The position numbers and the translations under genes were made by a program. Source: Limnoraphis robusta CS-951 (lineage in GTDB: Bacteria > Cyanobacteriota > Cyanobacteriia > Cyanobacteriales > Microcoleaceae). From it: 18,570 nt of DNA. The DNA is taken from contig NZ_LATL02000002.1 of assembly GCF_000972705.2 (NCBI RefSeq), positions 1 to 18,570 on the forward strand, given 5' to 3'. Positions 1-7,775 of the stretch are shown one piece after another. The notes under the pieces were generated by a model. That model was not told where the DNA came from. It searched no databases and saw nothing but the letters and a program-made list of their open reading frames with translations. Position 1 is the stretch's first letter. Each line of letters starts with the position of its first letter.

Positions 1-102
1 TTTGGGAGGTTCAGCAGGTTTTGCTTCTGCTTTGACAGGTTCGGGTTCAGGTTTGGGAGGTTCAGCAGGTTTTGCTTCTGCTTTAACAGGTTCGTCTGCT
101 GT
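1..102 (-). repeat. 51-bp in-frame tandem repeat (17-residue unit)
   Basis: Positions 1-51 and 52-96 are nearly identical; one visible difference is tttgacagg against tttaacagg. The period is a multiple of three and encodes the Pro/Glu/Lys unit of the coding sequence on this strand. The array may continue beyond position 1. Confidence 0.8.
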
Positions 103-285
103 GACTGGAGAAATTGAGATCGACTCAGTTGGAACTTCAGGTTCAGGTTTTTTAGCATCTGTCGGTTTGGCCGACTGTTCGGATGTAGATGACTGAGATC
201 CTGACTCGGCTTGGTTATCCAATTTTTGGAATCCGACACCCTGAGTCGGAGAGGTAGGTTTTTGAGATTTGGAAGAATCTGTCAT
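1..285 (-). CDS. Pro/Glu/Lys/Ala-rich repeat protein, 3' end beyond window
   Basis: Reading from the ATG at 285 to the window edge gives 95 codons with no stop, so only the N-terminal part is present. The first 60 or so residues are Ser/Thr/Gln-rich and look disordered. From about residue 66 the protein enters repeats built on VKAEAKPAEPPKPEPEP. The DNA shows this as a 51-bp (17-residue) direct repeat, positions 1-51 against 52 onward. No domain, signal peptide or membrane segment is visible in this part. The start lies 20 bp downstream of the gltX stop on the same strand, with AGAGG about 10 bases before the ATG, so co-transcription with gltX is likely. Such charged Pro-rich stretches usually act as flexible linkers ahead of a membrane or wall-binding domain, but that domain is out of view. 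An open frame on the opposite strand here (Gly/Ser/Ala-rich) is a shadow. Function unknown. Confidence 0.7.
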   Translation of the reverse strand, partial: MTDSSKSQKPTSPTQGVGFQKLDNQAESGSQSSTSEQSAKPTDAKKPEPEVPTESISISPVTADEPVKAEAKPAEPPKPEPEPVKAEAKPAEPPK

Positions 286-305
286 AATATTAGCCTCTGA
301 AAAAA

Positions 306-1748
306 TTAACCATTCAAGATATTCTCAAAGCGAATCCGATCAACTCCTTTTTGATGGAGAAGAACCCAAGATTCTATTAAATCCGGGCCATGAACCGCTC
401 CCGTTAAAGCGGCTCTCAGCGATCGCATAATTAGCCCTTTCTTCAATTTCGTTTCTTTTGTGACGACCTTTATAATCTCTTGGGCGCGATCGGCCGTCAG
501 GGGTTGATCAAAGTCCATTTGTTCACAAATCGCTTGCAGAACCGTAATGGCTCCTTCTTGTTGTAACTGGGCTTTGGCTTCTGAGTCTGCTTCTATCGTT
601 GGAGCAAAGAACAATTTTGCTTGATCGATAGCATCTTTGAGACGAGTTAAACTCGGGCCTATTAAAGCCGTAAGCTGTTCTAACCAAAGGCGATCGCTTT
701 CGGGATTAAATTGATATCCAGCTTCCTGCCAATAGGGAATCAACAAATCGGTGAGTTCAACCACGGGCATATGATGGATATATTGGCTATTTAACCAGTC
801 CAACTTATCCCAGTCAAATTTAGCTCCTGCTTTATTAACTCGTTCAAAACCAAACTGTTCTGCGGCTTGACTGAGGGAAAAAATTTCTTGAGTCGAGTCG
901 GGTGGAGTCCAACCCAACAAACTCATATAGTTTGCCAAGGCTGGGGCTGTGAACCCCATCTGTTGAAAGTCAGAAATCGAGGTAACACCATCTCGTTTTG
1001 AGAGTTTACGCCCGTCTTGATTCAAAATGAGAGGCGTATGGGAAAATTCCGGGACTTTCGCCTCCAGTGCTTCATACAACAGAATTTGTTTAGCAGTATT
1101 GGCAATGTGGTCTTCACCTCGAATCACATGGGTAATTCCCATATCAATATCATCGGCGACAACGGCTAAGTTATAAAGCGGTTGACCAATCTCCTTCCCG
1201 CTAGATGCCCGTGCTACTACCATATCACCCCCTAGATCGCTGCCTTTCCAAACGACCCTCCCTCGTACCAAGTCATTCCAAGCTATTTCACGATCATCGT
1301 CTATTTTGAAGCGAATTACGGGTTCGCGTCCTTCGGCTTCAAAGGCGGCTTGCTGAGAGGGGGTTAAGTTGCGATGACGGTTATCATAACGGGGTGCTTG
1401 GTTTTTGGCTTTTTGAGCCTCTCGCATTTGCTCTAGTTCTTCTGATGTGCAGTAGCAGCGATAGGCTAAATCTTTATCCAGTAACGTTTGAATGATTTTG
1501 GCGTAGAGTTCGAGACGTTTGGACTGAAAAAACGGGCCTTCATCCCAGTCTAAGCCTAACCACTGGAGTCCATCCAAAATATTTTGGGTGTATTCTGGAC
1601 GCGATCGCTCTATATCGGTGTCTTCTATCCGCAAGATAAACTTACCGCCCTGGTTGCGAGCAAATAACCAATTAAATACAGCCGTTCTCGCTGTACCAAT
1701 ATGAAGATTTCCGGTCGGGCTGGGGGCAAGACGAACTCTGACACTCAT
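306..1748 (-). CDS. gltX: Glutamate--tRNA ligase
   Basis: Class I aminoacyl-tRNA synthetase that charges tRNA-Glu in the cytoplasm. In cyanobacteria Glu-tRNA also feeds 5-aminolevulinate and hence heme and chlorophyll synthesis. The 480-residue product has the family's usual bacterial length. The Rossmann fold opens with [14 protein letters not shown], holding the HIGH-type motif (HIGT, residues 16-19), and the KMSKS-type loop is KLSKR at 248-252. The Glu-binding and connective region includes IEDTD (41-45) and GEDHIANT (211-218). The C-terminal third is the helical anticodon-binding domain. The ATG at 1748 is chosen because the conserved [13 protein letters not shown] begins there. The Pro-rich gene follows after 20 bp and probably shares the transcript. 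Nothing looks broken. Non-discriminating versus discriminating specificity cannot be decided by eye. Confidence 0.97.
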   Translation of the reverse strand: MSVRVRLAPSPTGNLHIGTARTAVFNWLFARNQGGKFILRIEDTDIERSRPEYTQNILDGLQWLGLDWDEGPFFQSKRLELYAKIIQTLLDKDLAYRCYCTSEELEQMREAQKAKNQAPRYDNRHRNLTPSQQAAFEAEGREPVIRFKIDDDREIAWNDLVRGRVVWKGSDLGGDMVVARASSGKEIGQPLYNLAVVADDIDMGITHVIRGEDHIANTAKQILLYEALEAKVPEFSHTPLILNQDGRKLSKRDGVTSISDFQQMGFTAPALANYMSLLGWTPPDSTQEIFSLSQAAEQFGFERVNKAGAKFDWDKLDWLNSQYIHHMPVVELTDLLIPYWQEAGYQFNPESDRLWLEQLTALIGPSLTRLKDAIDQAKLFFAPTIEADSEAKAQLQQEGAITVLQAICEQMDFDQPLTADRAQEIIKVVTKETKLKKGLIMRSLRAALTGAVHGPDLIESWVLLHQKGVDRIRFENILNG

Positions 1749-2021
1749 ACTAATCTAAGGATGTTTATTCTGGATTTAGGCGCGATTAAGTCGGTAAGAT
1801 TGCCCAGGTGAGCGAGAGTGAAGGTTGTCTATACCATCGTTCTACTCTCTCAAACTGGGGCGATCGCTTCCTTCGATCTCCATCTCATTCTACCAACTCA
1901 GAGTGCGAGTTCTGGCTGAAAATCGTTGATTTTAGTACAATTCCTACAGAACCTATCCTATGATAGATTTTTGCTGAATCTCAGCTTTCTATAAATCCTT
2001 ACTGCTTTATAAAACTGATAT
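1749..2021. other. Intergenic spacer between tnpB 3' end and gltX
   Basis: The spacer carries the presumed gltX promoter, pointing left, and the outer flank of the TnpB element. I see one HIP1 octamer near 1860 and no convincing ORF or structured RNA. If the TnpB element makes a guide RNA, the guide would be copied from the right-hand part of this spacer, just left of the element's end. Confidence 0.4.
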
Positions 2022-2180
2022 AACGCGGTATAAACCGTGTTAACGTTTACTTCGGTGCCTCACCCCGGACTGTCGGCTTCCCCCGGTCAGACAGGCAATT
2101 CACCAAGAAGCCCTCGGCATAACCTTCTAAATTCAGGCTGGCATTCAAATCACGCTCAACGCTTACACCGCAAGCCTGAC
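2015..2180 (-). ncRNA. Predicted TnpB guide (omega/re) RNA region
   Basis: Known IS605-family TnpB proteins use an RNA derived from the 3' end of tnpB plus the element's right end, whose 3' tail comes from flanking DNA. Here the gene's 3' end is G-rich on the coding strand, with CCGG-type pairings around 2070-2085. It is followed by a strong hairpin at 2022-2041. The extent given is inferred from that rule; neither transcription nor the exact right end can be read from sequence. Confidence 0.3.
2022..2041. repeat. Right-end hairpin of TnpB element / possible terminator
   Basis: AACGCGGT-ATAA-ACCGTGTT forms an 8-bp stem with one G-T wobble and a 4-nt loop, 5 bp past the tnpB stop codon. Subterminal hairpins of this kind mark the ends of IS200/IS605 elements. 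No strong T-run follows, so an element-end role is preferred to termination. Confidence 0.55.
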
Positions 2181-3177
2181 AGTTGAAAACTCGTTCTTTG
2201 AGCGGCATTTCTTGAACGTGACCGCAACTTGAACAGGTCTTAGTTGACGGATAGAATCTATGAGCAAAAACTACAACTGAGCCGTACCACTCGGACTTAT
2301 ACTCAACTTGGCGGCGAATTTCAGAAAAAGCAGAATCAGCAATAGCACCTGCTAATTTATGATTTTTCATCATCCCAGAAACATTCAAGTCTTCTAACCC
2401 GATGACCGCGTGGTTTTTGCATAGCCATGAGGTGAATTTGTGAATTCCATCTTTTCGGATGTTTGTGACTCGCTGATAAGCTTTCGCTAATTTTAGTTTG
2501 GCTTTATTCCTGTTATTGGAACCCTTCTGTTTTCTAGAAAGTTCGCGCTGAAGTTTTGCCAGATTTTTTTGAGCTTTTTTGTGGGCTGCTGGATTGGCAA
2601 AAACAGTACCATCTGAACAGGTCGCCAATGCCTTAACCCCAACATCAACACCCAGATAAACTCTTGATTTAACAGTCTGTTCTGGTTCAAATTCGTAGCC
2701 TACAGACAGATACCAAGAATCAGCTACTCGACTAATTGTGACTCGCTTTGTGTTGATTTCAGGTAGGGGTTCATAAGTGCTGATCCATCCAATAAAAGGA
2801 AGCTTCAATTTCCTCCCTGAAAACCTCATTACTTTGCCACAATTATCCATCGTAAAGCTATCATTTCTGCCTTTTTTCTTGAACTTAGGATGTTTGGCAA
2901 CGCCTTGAAAAAAGCGACTGAAAGCTTCCCCTAAGTGCATAAAGGCAAATTGATAAACTCTAGAACTTAGGGTTGACTGCCAGGGATAGTTTGGCTTAAT
3001 GTGATTGGTGTAGAACTTTTTTAGCTTATTCGCAGAAGGTTTTAAACCCTGCTTGTAAGCTTCATTCCACATCGCCAAAGCCCAATTCCAGACCCACCTA
3101 GAATATCCCGCGTGGGTCGCCATTAAGGTTCTTTGACGGTTGTTCAGCTTCAGTTTGGTCTTGAAGGCTCGTTGCAT
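2047..3177 (-). CDS. tnpB: RNA-guided endonuclease TnpB (IS200/IS605 family)
   Basis: The 376-residue protein is complete. It has the N-terminal helix-turn-helix/wedge region with the typical opening QRAFKTKLKLNNRQ, a middle beta-barrel-type region, and a split RuvC domain. The three RuvC acidic residues are visible: Asp178 in YLGVDVG, Glu262 in IGLEDLN and Asp343 in ERDLNASLNL. The zinc finger CSSC (315-318) and CQAC (333-336) sits between the last two. Characterised members are RNA-guided DNA nucleases that help keep the transposon in place. No tnpA (Tyr/HUH transposase) lies nearby, so this is a tnpB-only, IS1341-like copy that would need a TnpA in trans to move. The ATG at 3177 gives the usual N-terminus. 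The gene lies 78 bp from tRNA-Asp. With every catalytic residue kept, it looks recently active or under selection. Confidence 0.93.
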   Translation of the reverse strand: MQRAFKTKLKLNNRQRTLMATHAGYSRWVWNWALAMWNEAYKQGLKPSANKLKKFYTNHIKPNYPWQSTLSSRVYQFAFMHLGEAFSRFFQGVAKHPKFKKKGRNDSFTMDNCGKVMRFSGRKLKLPFIGWISTYEPLPEINTKRVTISRVADSWYLSVGYEFEPEQTVKSRVYLGVDVGVKALATCSDGTVFANPAAHKKAQKNLAKLQRELSRKQKGSNNRNKAKLKLAKAYQRVTNIRKDGIHKFTSWLCKNHAVIGLEDLNVSGMMKNHKLAGAIADSAFSEIRRQVEYKSEWYGSVVVFAHRFYPSTKTCSSCGHVQEMPLKERVFNCQACGVSVERDLNASLNLEGYAEGFLVNCLSDRGKPTVRGEAPK

Positions 3178-3185
3178 AGATCTAT

Positions 3186-3203
3186 TATCTGATCTTACAG
3201 ATA
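3186..3203. repeat. Left-end hairpin upstream of tnpB
   Basis: TATCTG-atctta-CAGATA is a perfect 6-bp stem, 8 bp upstream of the tnpB start. A second short GTAC...GTAC pairing follows near 3204-3217. This fits the subterminal palindrome of an IS605-type left end, though an operator or chance is possible for so short a stem. Confidence 0.4.
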
Positions 3204-3255
3204 GTACCCTTTTGTACCATAAATCGTCTACTAAGTTACTGCTCTCTCTTTTTTA

Positions 3256-3329
3256 CGGGACTGACGGGGCTCGAACCCGCAACTTCCGCCGTGACAGGGC
3301 GGTGCTCTAACCAATTGAACTACAGTCCC
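3256..3329 (-). tRNA. tRNA-Asp (anticodon GTC)
   Basis: The minus strand folds as a complete 74-nt tRNA. The acceptor stem GGGACTG pairs with CAGTCCC, followed by discriminator G, which is the Asp identity base. The D-arm contains AATTGGTTAGAG. The anticodon stem CCGCC/GGCGG holds the loop CTGTCAC with anticodon GTC, and the T-arm is GCGGG-TTCGAGC-CCCGT. CCA is not encoded: TAA follows the discriminator. A strong promoter lies just upstream. Confidence 0.97.
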
Positions 3330-3349
3330 TTTTTTTTTGACTATATTCG

Positions 3350-3378
3350 ATTATCCACAATCTGTCTTAATATGTCAA
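3350..3378 (-). promoter_or_regulatory. Sigma-70 promoter of tRNA-Asp
   Basis: On the minus strand TTGACA (3373-3378) is followed after exactly 17 bp by GATAAT (3350-3355), an almost perfect housekeeping promoter. Predicted initiation is near 3343, about 13 nt before the tRNA 5' end, with an A-rich leader. Confidence 0.8.
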
Positions 3379-3431
3379 GGGGTTAATCAGATTTTTTTTG
3401 AGGGACAGGGGACAGTAACCAGTTTTGTAGG

Positions 3432-3578
3432 GATAACTGTAGGGGCGGGTTCAGCCTAGATGTATGCCAATCAGAGATAATCTGTGTAAACCCGCCCTGA
3501 TCACAGATAACTGTAGGGGCGGGTTCAGCCTAGATGTATGCCAATCAGAGATAATATGTGTAAACCCGCCCTGATCAC
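3432..3578. repeat. Two tandem 73-bp hairpin repeats (GGGCGGGTT family)
   Basis: Units at 3432-3504 and 3506-3578 are almost identical; the visible difference is ATAATCTG against ATAATATG. Each has inverted arms GGGCGGGTT and AACCCGCCC enclosing about 37 bp. Related units lie at 18409-18470 and 18512-18570. They are non-coding and MITE-like in form, but the second unit also supplies the 3' end of the coding sequence ending at 3525. Confidence 0.85.
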
Positions 3579-4682
3579 TAAGGCTAATATTTGGGTCATT
3601 TGCAGGGAATTGAAGTTATTATCACTAATAAAAATTAGCGATCGCCGACCATCTGACAATGTAGGGCCAAACGTCAAGCCTTCGATATTGTCTAGGGTAA
3701 TATTTAATGTGTTTAAATTCAAGAGTAGGGTTTTGCGAACTGGGGAAATATTTAAGAGTTCACCTTTCAGCCGATCCATTGCTTGAATGCGATCGCCCCC
3801 ATCCAGAGACACTTCAAATAATTTTATCGTATATCCGACACCCAGCGCAAAAGAACGTTCTAAAGCCAGTAAATGATCTTCATCTAAGGCTAACAGATCG
3901 ACTAAACCATTAATCTGAAAATTCTTGGGGAAACGAGGGGCTATCACTATCGGATCGCTAATGTAGAGAAATTCTTGATCAGGCTGACCTGTTTTTAGAT
4001 TATATCTTAAAATTCGACAAGGACTTCCTGCGGTTGGGCTGGCTGCTTCTCCATCCTGAAGCAAAGCATTTTCAGTAGCGGTAAATAGATAACGGTTATC
4101 GGGAGTAAGGGTTAAACTTTCTAAGGAAAAATTGTTGCGAATTCCGCGTTTTTCTTGGGCAGAAGCAGAGAGAAATTTATCGGGAATTGGTAAGCTTCTG
4201 AGTTCTTCTCCGTTCAGGGAAAATTCTTTGATAAAAGGCGGTTGCGATCGCTGAACATCTCCTTCTGATGAAATGAATACACTTTCCCCTGTAAATGCAA
4301 TTGCTTCGGGATCTAAACTCATTTCTGGAAAGGGTTCACCGTCTGAATTGAGTAAGGTTGTTTTGGCGATTATTTCTACTCCATCAGGTGGAAGTGTATC
4401 GGAACTCAAGTCAATTTTTAGGGTGTAAAACCTGGCGGGGGCTTGACTGCTGCGATCATCAGAAATCGCATAATAAACTTGTTGATCGGGGTTGTAAGTC
4501 ATTCCTGATAATCCCCCGACTTCGGTATTTTTAAACAAAAACCCCGTTGGAAGGGTGACTTTTCCAATGAAATTAAAGTCAATATCTTCGGCTAAAGTGA
4601 TCCTTGACTCAGCCATCAAAGCCAAGAGAAGAATTCCCCATCCTAAAAACAAAATTAGAATTGTTTTGGCTTTAACATTCAT
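3525..4682 (-). CDS. Secreted esterase-like / phytase-like beta-propeller protein
   Basis: The 385-residue product starts with a signal peptide: Lys-containing N-terminus, hydrophobic core about residues 7-24, possible cleavage after the Ala of ITLAED near residue 31. It should act in the periplasm or outside the cell. The body has the features of the esterase-like activity of phytase family: VGGLSGMTYNPDQQVYYAISDDRS, DPEAIAFTGESVFISSEG, LESLTLTPDNRYLFTATENAL and the closing IEGLTFGP...LIFISDNNF. Substrate unknown; despite the family name phytate hydrolysis is not established. Its ATG overlaps the stop of the upstream nuclease gene (ATGA), so translation is probably coupled. Residues 369-385 (VIRAGLHILSLIGIHLG) are encoded entirely by the inserted hairpin repeat, which appears to have replaced the original end soon after the usual TQ-x-LA closing strand. 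The core domain is otherwise whole. Confidence 0.82.
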   Translation of the reverse strand: MNVKAKTILILFLGWGILLLALMAESRITLAEDIDFNFIGKVTLPTGFLFKNTEVGGLSGMTYNPDQQVYYAISDDRSSQAPARFYTLKIDLSSDTLPPDGVEIIAKTTLLNSDGEPFPEMSLDPEAIAFTGESVFISSEGDVQRSQPPFIKEFSLNGEELRSLPIPDKFLSASAQEKRGIRNNFSLESLTLTPDNRYLFTATENALLQDGEAASPTAGSPCRILRYNLKTGQPDQEFLYISDPIVIAPRFPKNFQINGLVDLLALDEDHLLALERSFALGVGYTIKLFEVSLDGGDRIQAMDRLKGELLNISPVRKTLLLNLNTLNITLDNIEGLTFGPTLSDGRRSLIFISDNNFNSLQMTQILALVIRAGLHILSLIGIHLG

Positions 4683-6280
4683 TTCGAGTTTAATTCCAGT
4701 TGGAAATCTTCAACATTGTACTCAACCGTTTCTAAGAAATTGGTTAACCATTCTTTGACATGAAATGTTGCTTGACAATCATCTTGATTATAACGGACAA
4801 TGGTATCGAGTAAAGTGCGATCGCCTGTTTTGATCCATTGTTCGTACCAGTAAACACATTGAGCGCCGTTAGCGCTGGGATCATTCCACTCAAACCCCAT
4901 CCAACGTGCAATCGGTTTTAACGCATAACTTTCTACAGGAAGTGTTACAGTTTGAGTGACGATTTGATGAATATCAATCAAACGTTTCAGTAACGGTTTA
5001 CAGAGATAGTCTGGCGTTTTATAGACTCGGGCTAACCGTTGAATGGTTTTGGGTTCATAGTCGCAAAAATGAAAAATAGGCGCAATTGGATAGGTCCAAA
5101 CTAACTCTAAAAATTGCTGCCAAATCTTTTCTTCATCGGCTTGATTATCTGCTAAAAATGAATAGAGTTTTTGAGTATTTGAACGCCTATCTACCACTAA
5201 AACGCCATGCAAATAATCCAAGTTCAACTCAGGTTGGGCTTCAATATCAAAATAGAGTTCAACAGGCGATCGCCAAACTAAAGAATTGACAGAATCTTTC
5301 AGAATTTTAACAGATTTTTCCGAAATAATTTTTAAAGATGAAGCAGCTTCGCTCGTTTTAAAGCTACCATTTTTGAGGGATTCTTCCTGAGAACGAAGTA
5401 CCGCTTTATTATTCAAAGTTGAATAAGCTTGCTGAATGACTTGAGCGGCAATTCCTAGATTAAATTCGGGATAATTTTCCAAAAAATCTGGTGTGCTTTC
5501 AGCCAGAGATGCAACCGATGTAATGTTCAAAGCTTGCAAACGAGTATAACGAACAGGCGTTACACCGGGAAGCAGAGAAAGATGATTTTCAGATTGAGCG
5601 ATCGCATAACAATAACTATACCACTGACATAAATTACATTTTTGACGCGCAATAAAAACTTCAGGTTCTTGGTCTTTTCGCAGCATTTCGATACAGTCTG
5701 TTAAAAGGTTCTGCATCTGAGGAAGGCGTTGATTTAAGTTTACCGCATAAGCACCTTTATTCCTCAACATTAACCAAGATGTTTCAGGCATTGTACCTTG
5801 AACTGCGGCTAAAACTTTAGCATGAAATGCGGCAATAATTTGATAATCAAGTTTCGGACGTTTACCGAGTCTAATATCAGTTGGAACATACATCCAATCG
5901 CCAAATTGTGACGATCCCGGAGATTTAACCAACAAATCCGGATAACTCAGTAAAACAACTTGATGAGAATGTTCAACAGAGTGAAGATTTTCTAAGGGTT
6001 CCTCACTCAAAAGTAAAACCCCTTTATGAATGCGTTCAACCCCTTGCTTCATCAAGTTTAGAGTGGCTTGTGCGCCTAAAAACCAGTCTCCTCTGGGATA
6101 ATTAGGTTGCTGATAGGTTTGTTCGGCTAAAATCGTTTGCTGAAAATTGAAACTATCTTGCATCAATTTCAGTAAAAAATCACTGGGAGGATCTTTTTGA
6201 TTAAAATCTCCATAAACATCAAGATAGGTGCGTCTAGAACACCGTTGGTAGAATAAAAGTTTTTGGTCGGTAATCAACAT
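4679..6280 (-). CDS. TM0106-type RecB-like nuclease with RNase H-like domain
   Basis: The 533-residue protein has two visible parts. The N-terminal half resembles TM0106-family RecB-like nucleases, with YPDLLV (Asp115) and PTDIRLGKRPKLDYQ (Asp135). Its four cysteines, Cys14, Cys215, Cys218 and Cys224 (one near the N-terminus, then CNLCQWYSYC), are placed as in Fe-S cluster-bearing RecB/Cas4-like nucleases. The C-terminal half, from about residue 338, looks like a YprB-type RNase H-like 3'-5' exonuclease: VELYFDIEAQ (Asp345, Glu347), FHFCDYE (Asp407) and YNQDDC (Asp500/501). Expected role: nucleic-acid processing or repair in the cytoplasm. The family was once listed among CRISPR-associated proteins, but no CRISPR array or cas gene is seen here. 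The usual D-x-K lysine appears as Arg137. The gene overlaps the phytase-like gene downstream by 4 bp. Family membership is fairly sure; biological role is not. Confidence 0.85.
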   Translation of the reverse strand: MLITDQKLLFYQRCSRRTYLDVYGDFNQKDPPSDFLLKLMQDSFNFQQTILAEQTYQQPNYPRGDWFLGAQATLNLMKQGVERIHKGVLLLSEEPLENLHSVEHSHQVVLLSYPDLLVKSPGSSQFGDWMYVPTDIRLGKRPKLDYQIIAAFHAKVLAAVQGTMPETSWLMLRNKGAYAVNLNQRLPQMQNLLTDCIEMLRKDQEPEVFIARQKCNLCQWYSYCYAIAQSENHLSLLPGVTPVRYTRLQALNITSVASLAESTPDFLENYPEFNLGIAAQVIQQAYSTLNNKAVLRSQEESLKNGSFKTSEAASSLKIISEKSVKILKDSVNSLVWRSPVELYFDIEAQPELNLDYLHGVLVVDRRSNTQKLYSFLADNQADEEKIWQQFLELVWTYPIAPIFHFCDYEPKTIQRLARVYKTPDYLCKPLLKRLIDIHQIVTQTVTLPVESYALKPIARWMGFEWNDPSANGAQCVYWYEQWIKTGDRTLLDTIVRYNQDDCQATFHVKEWLTNFLETVEYNVEDFQLELNSK

Positions 6281-6401
6281 GAAATCTAGGTTGAAGTGAT
6301 GGAAAATAGAAGACAGTTTGCAGGGGAGAGGGAAGCAAACAGAAAGCGAAGCGGTTAAATCCTCATCCCCACCCCTCTGGGATTCCTTTCCTTATTATCA
6401 T

Positions 6402-6416
6402 TGAAGTCTAACTTCA
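6402..6416. promoter_or_regulatory. Inverted repeat upstream of C-S lyase gene
   Basis: TGAAGT-cta-ACTTCA is a perfect 6-bp inverted repeat about 58 bp before the lyase ATG and could be an operator. Nearby, GACAACG occurs twice in tandem (6447-6460), a remnant typical of cyanobacterial heptamer repeats. No clear -35/-10 pair was identified. Confidence 0.3.
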
Positions 6417-6473
6417 TGGTATAGGGTAAGAAAAGCAGTAATCGATGACAACGGACAACGGATTGATACAATT

Positions 6474-7658
6474 ATGACGAATTTAACATTAGAAACTTAT
6501 CGGCAACAGTTTCCAGCTTTAGTAAACAAAGCCTACTTTAATTATGGCGGACAAGGGCCGTTGCCTCAGATTTCTCTCGATGCAATTTATCAATCCTACG
6601 AAGAAGTCCAACAAAAAGGCCCATTTTCGGGGGAAGCGGGAAGTTGGGTAACTGAAGCCTCTAGCCTGCTGCGTGACTCTATGGCCAGGGAATTGGGGGT
6701 GAGTCCTGAAATGATAACTATCACTGAAAATGTCACGTTTGGCTGCAATATTGCGCTGTGGGGCATCGATTGGCAACCGGGAGATGCTGTGTTACTCTCA
6801 GACTGTGAACATCCTGGGGTGATTGCGGCGATTCAAGAACTTCAGCGCCGTTTTCAGCTAGAAGTATCGATGTGTCCCTTGAAAGAAACGTTAAATCAAG
6901 GTGATCCGGTTTCTGTGATTAAAGCGCATTTACAACCCAATACTCGCTTATTAGTGATTAGTCATATTTTGTGGAATACGGGTCAAGTTTTGCCTTTAGA
7001 TGAAATTGTTAAATGTTGTCATCAAAACCAGCATGGAAAAGTCAGAGTGTTAGTTGATGCGGCGCAATCTGTGGGAGTTTTGCCCTTAAATTTAACAGAA
7101 TCAGCCGTTGATTTTTACGCTTTTACGGGTCATAAATGGTGGTGTGGGCCGGAAGGTTTGGGGGGATTTTATATCAGTCCAGAGGCGTTAACTGCGTTAT
7201 CTCCGACTTATATGGGTTGGCGGGGTATTGACTATGATCAAACGGGAAATCCGGTGAATTGGAAGCCCGATGCTAGACGCTATGAAATCGCGACTTCTGC
7301 CTATCCATTATATGCGGGTTTGAGACGTTCAATACAGCTTCATCACGACTGGGGAACGATAGAAGAACGTTATCAAAAAATTTGTGATCTCAGCCAATAT
7401 TTATGGGAAGGTTTATCAGAATTATCTCACGTTGATTGTTTGAGAACTTCGCCCCCAGAGGCGGGTTTAGTCTCGTTTAAACTCACGAATGGGTTAGCCC
7501 ACAAACCAACGGTTGAGGCTTTGGAAAAACAGAATATTTTTGTGCGAACGATTTCAAATCCTGATTGTATTCGTGCTTGTGTTCATTATTTTACAGCACC
7601 CTCTGAAATTGATAAATTGGTTGATGCGATCGCTAATTTAAAAGCTGTTTTTAGCTAA
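6474..7658 (+). CDS. L-cysteine/cystine C-S lyase (class V aminotransferase fold)
   Basis: PLP enzyme of 394 residues, very similar along its length to the Synechocystis cystine lyase C-DES as I remember it. Shared stretches include FNYGGQGPLP, ENVTFGC, LWNTGQVLPL, AFTGHKWW and IRTI/RTISNPDCIRAC. The PLP Schiff-base lysine is Lys221 in FTGHKWW, Asp195 (LVDAAQ) pairs with the pyridine nitrogen, and His113 (DCEHPG) stacks near the cofactor. C-DES splits cystine or cysteine to pyruvate, ammonia and persulfide or sulfide and can feed Fe-S cluster assembly. It differs from NifS/IscS desulfurases, which use a mobile-loop Cys. The ATG at 6474 matches the family start (LETYRQQFP). It stands alone on its strand, divergent from the nuclease operon, with a weak hairpin after its stop. 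Confidence is high for family, slightly lower for substrate. Confidence 0.9.
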   Translation: MTNLTLETYRQQFPALVNKAYFNYGGQGPLPQISLDAIYQSYEEVQQKGPFSGEAGSWVTEASSLLRDSMARELGVSPEMITITENVTFGCNIALWGIDWQPGDAVLLSDCEHPGVIAAIQELQRRFQLEVSMCPLKETLNQGDPVSVIKAHLQPNTRLLVISHILWNTGQVLPLDEIVKCCHQNQHGKVRVLVDAAQSVGVLPLNLTESAVDFYAFTGHKWWCGPEGLGGFYISPEALTALSPTYMGWRGIDYDQTGNPVNWKPDARRYEIATSAYPLYAGLRRSIQLHHDWGTIEERYQKICDLSQYLWEGLSELSHVDCLRTSPPEAGLVSFKLTNGLAHKPTVEALEKQNIFVRTISNPDCIRACVHYFTAPSEIDKLVDAIANLKAVFS

Positions 7659-7675
7659 TTTTGAGAAAGGAATAC

Positions 7676-7697
7676 GCCAGAGATTCAAATCCCTGGC
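7676..7697. terminator. Hairpin after the C-S lyase gene
   Basis: GCCAGaGAT-tcaa-ATCcCTGGC forms an 8-bp stem with one internal mismatch, 17 bp past the lyase stop. Only a short T stretch follows, so termination is plausible but weak. Confidence 0.4.
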
Positions 7698-7775
7698 TAA
7701 GAGTTTTAAGTCCTCTCAAGAAAACTCAACTTCATTAATTTGAGTTGGGATAATTATTTTTACCCGCTTGTTGTT

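Noticed and set aside
2..196. Gly/Ser/Ala-rich plus-strand ORF with repeats
   Set aside because: Shadow of the minus-strand Pro/Glu/Lys/Ala-rich coding sequence. The minus frame has an ATG, a plausible ribosome site and operon-like spacing behind gltX.
4679..6280. CRISPR-associated nuclease
   Set aside because: TM0106-type proteins were once grouped with cas genes, but no spacer-repeat array or other cas gene occurs in the window.
6447..6462. Heptamer tandem repeat GACAACG as a functional element
   Set aside because: Only two full copies; most likely a remnant of cyanobacterial short tandem repeats.
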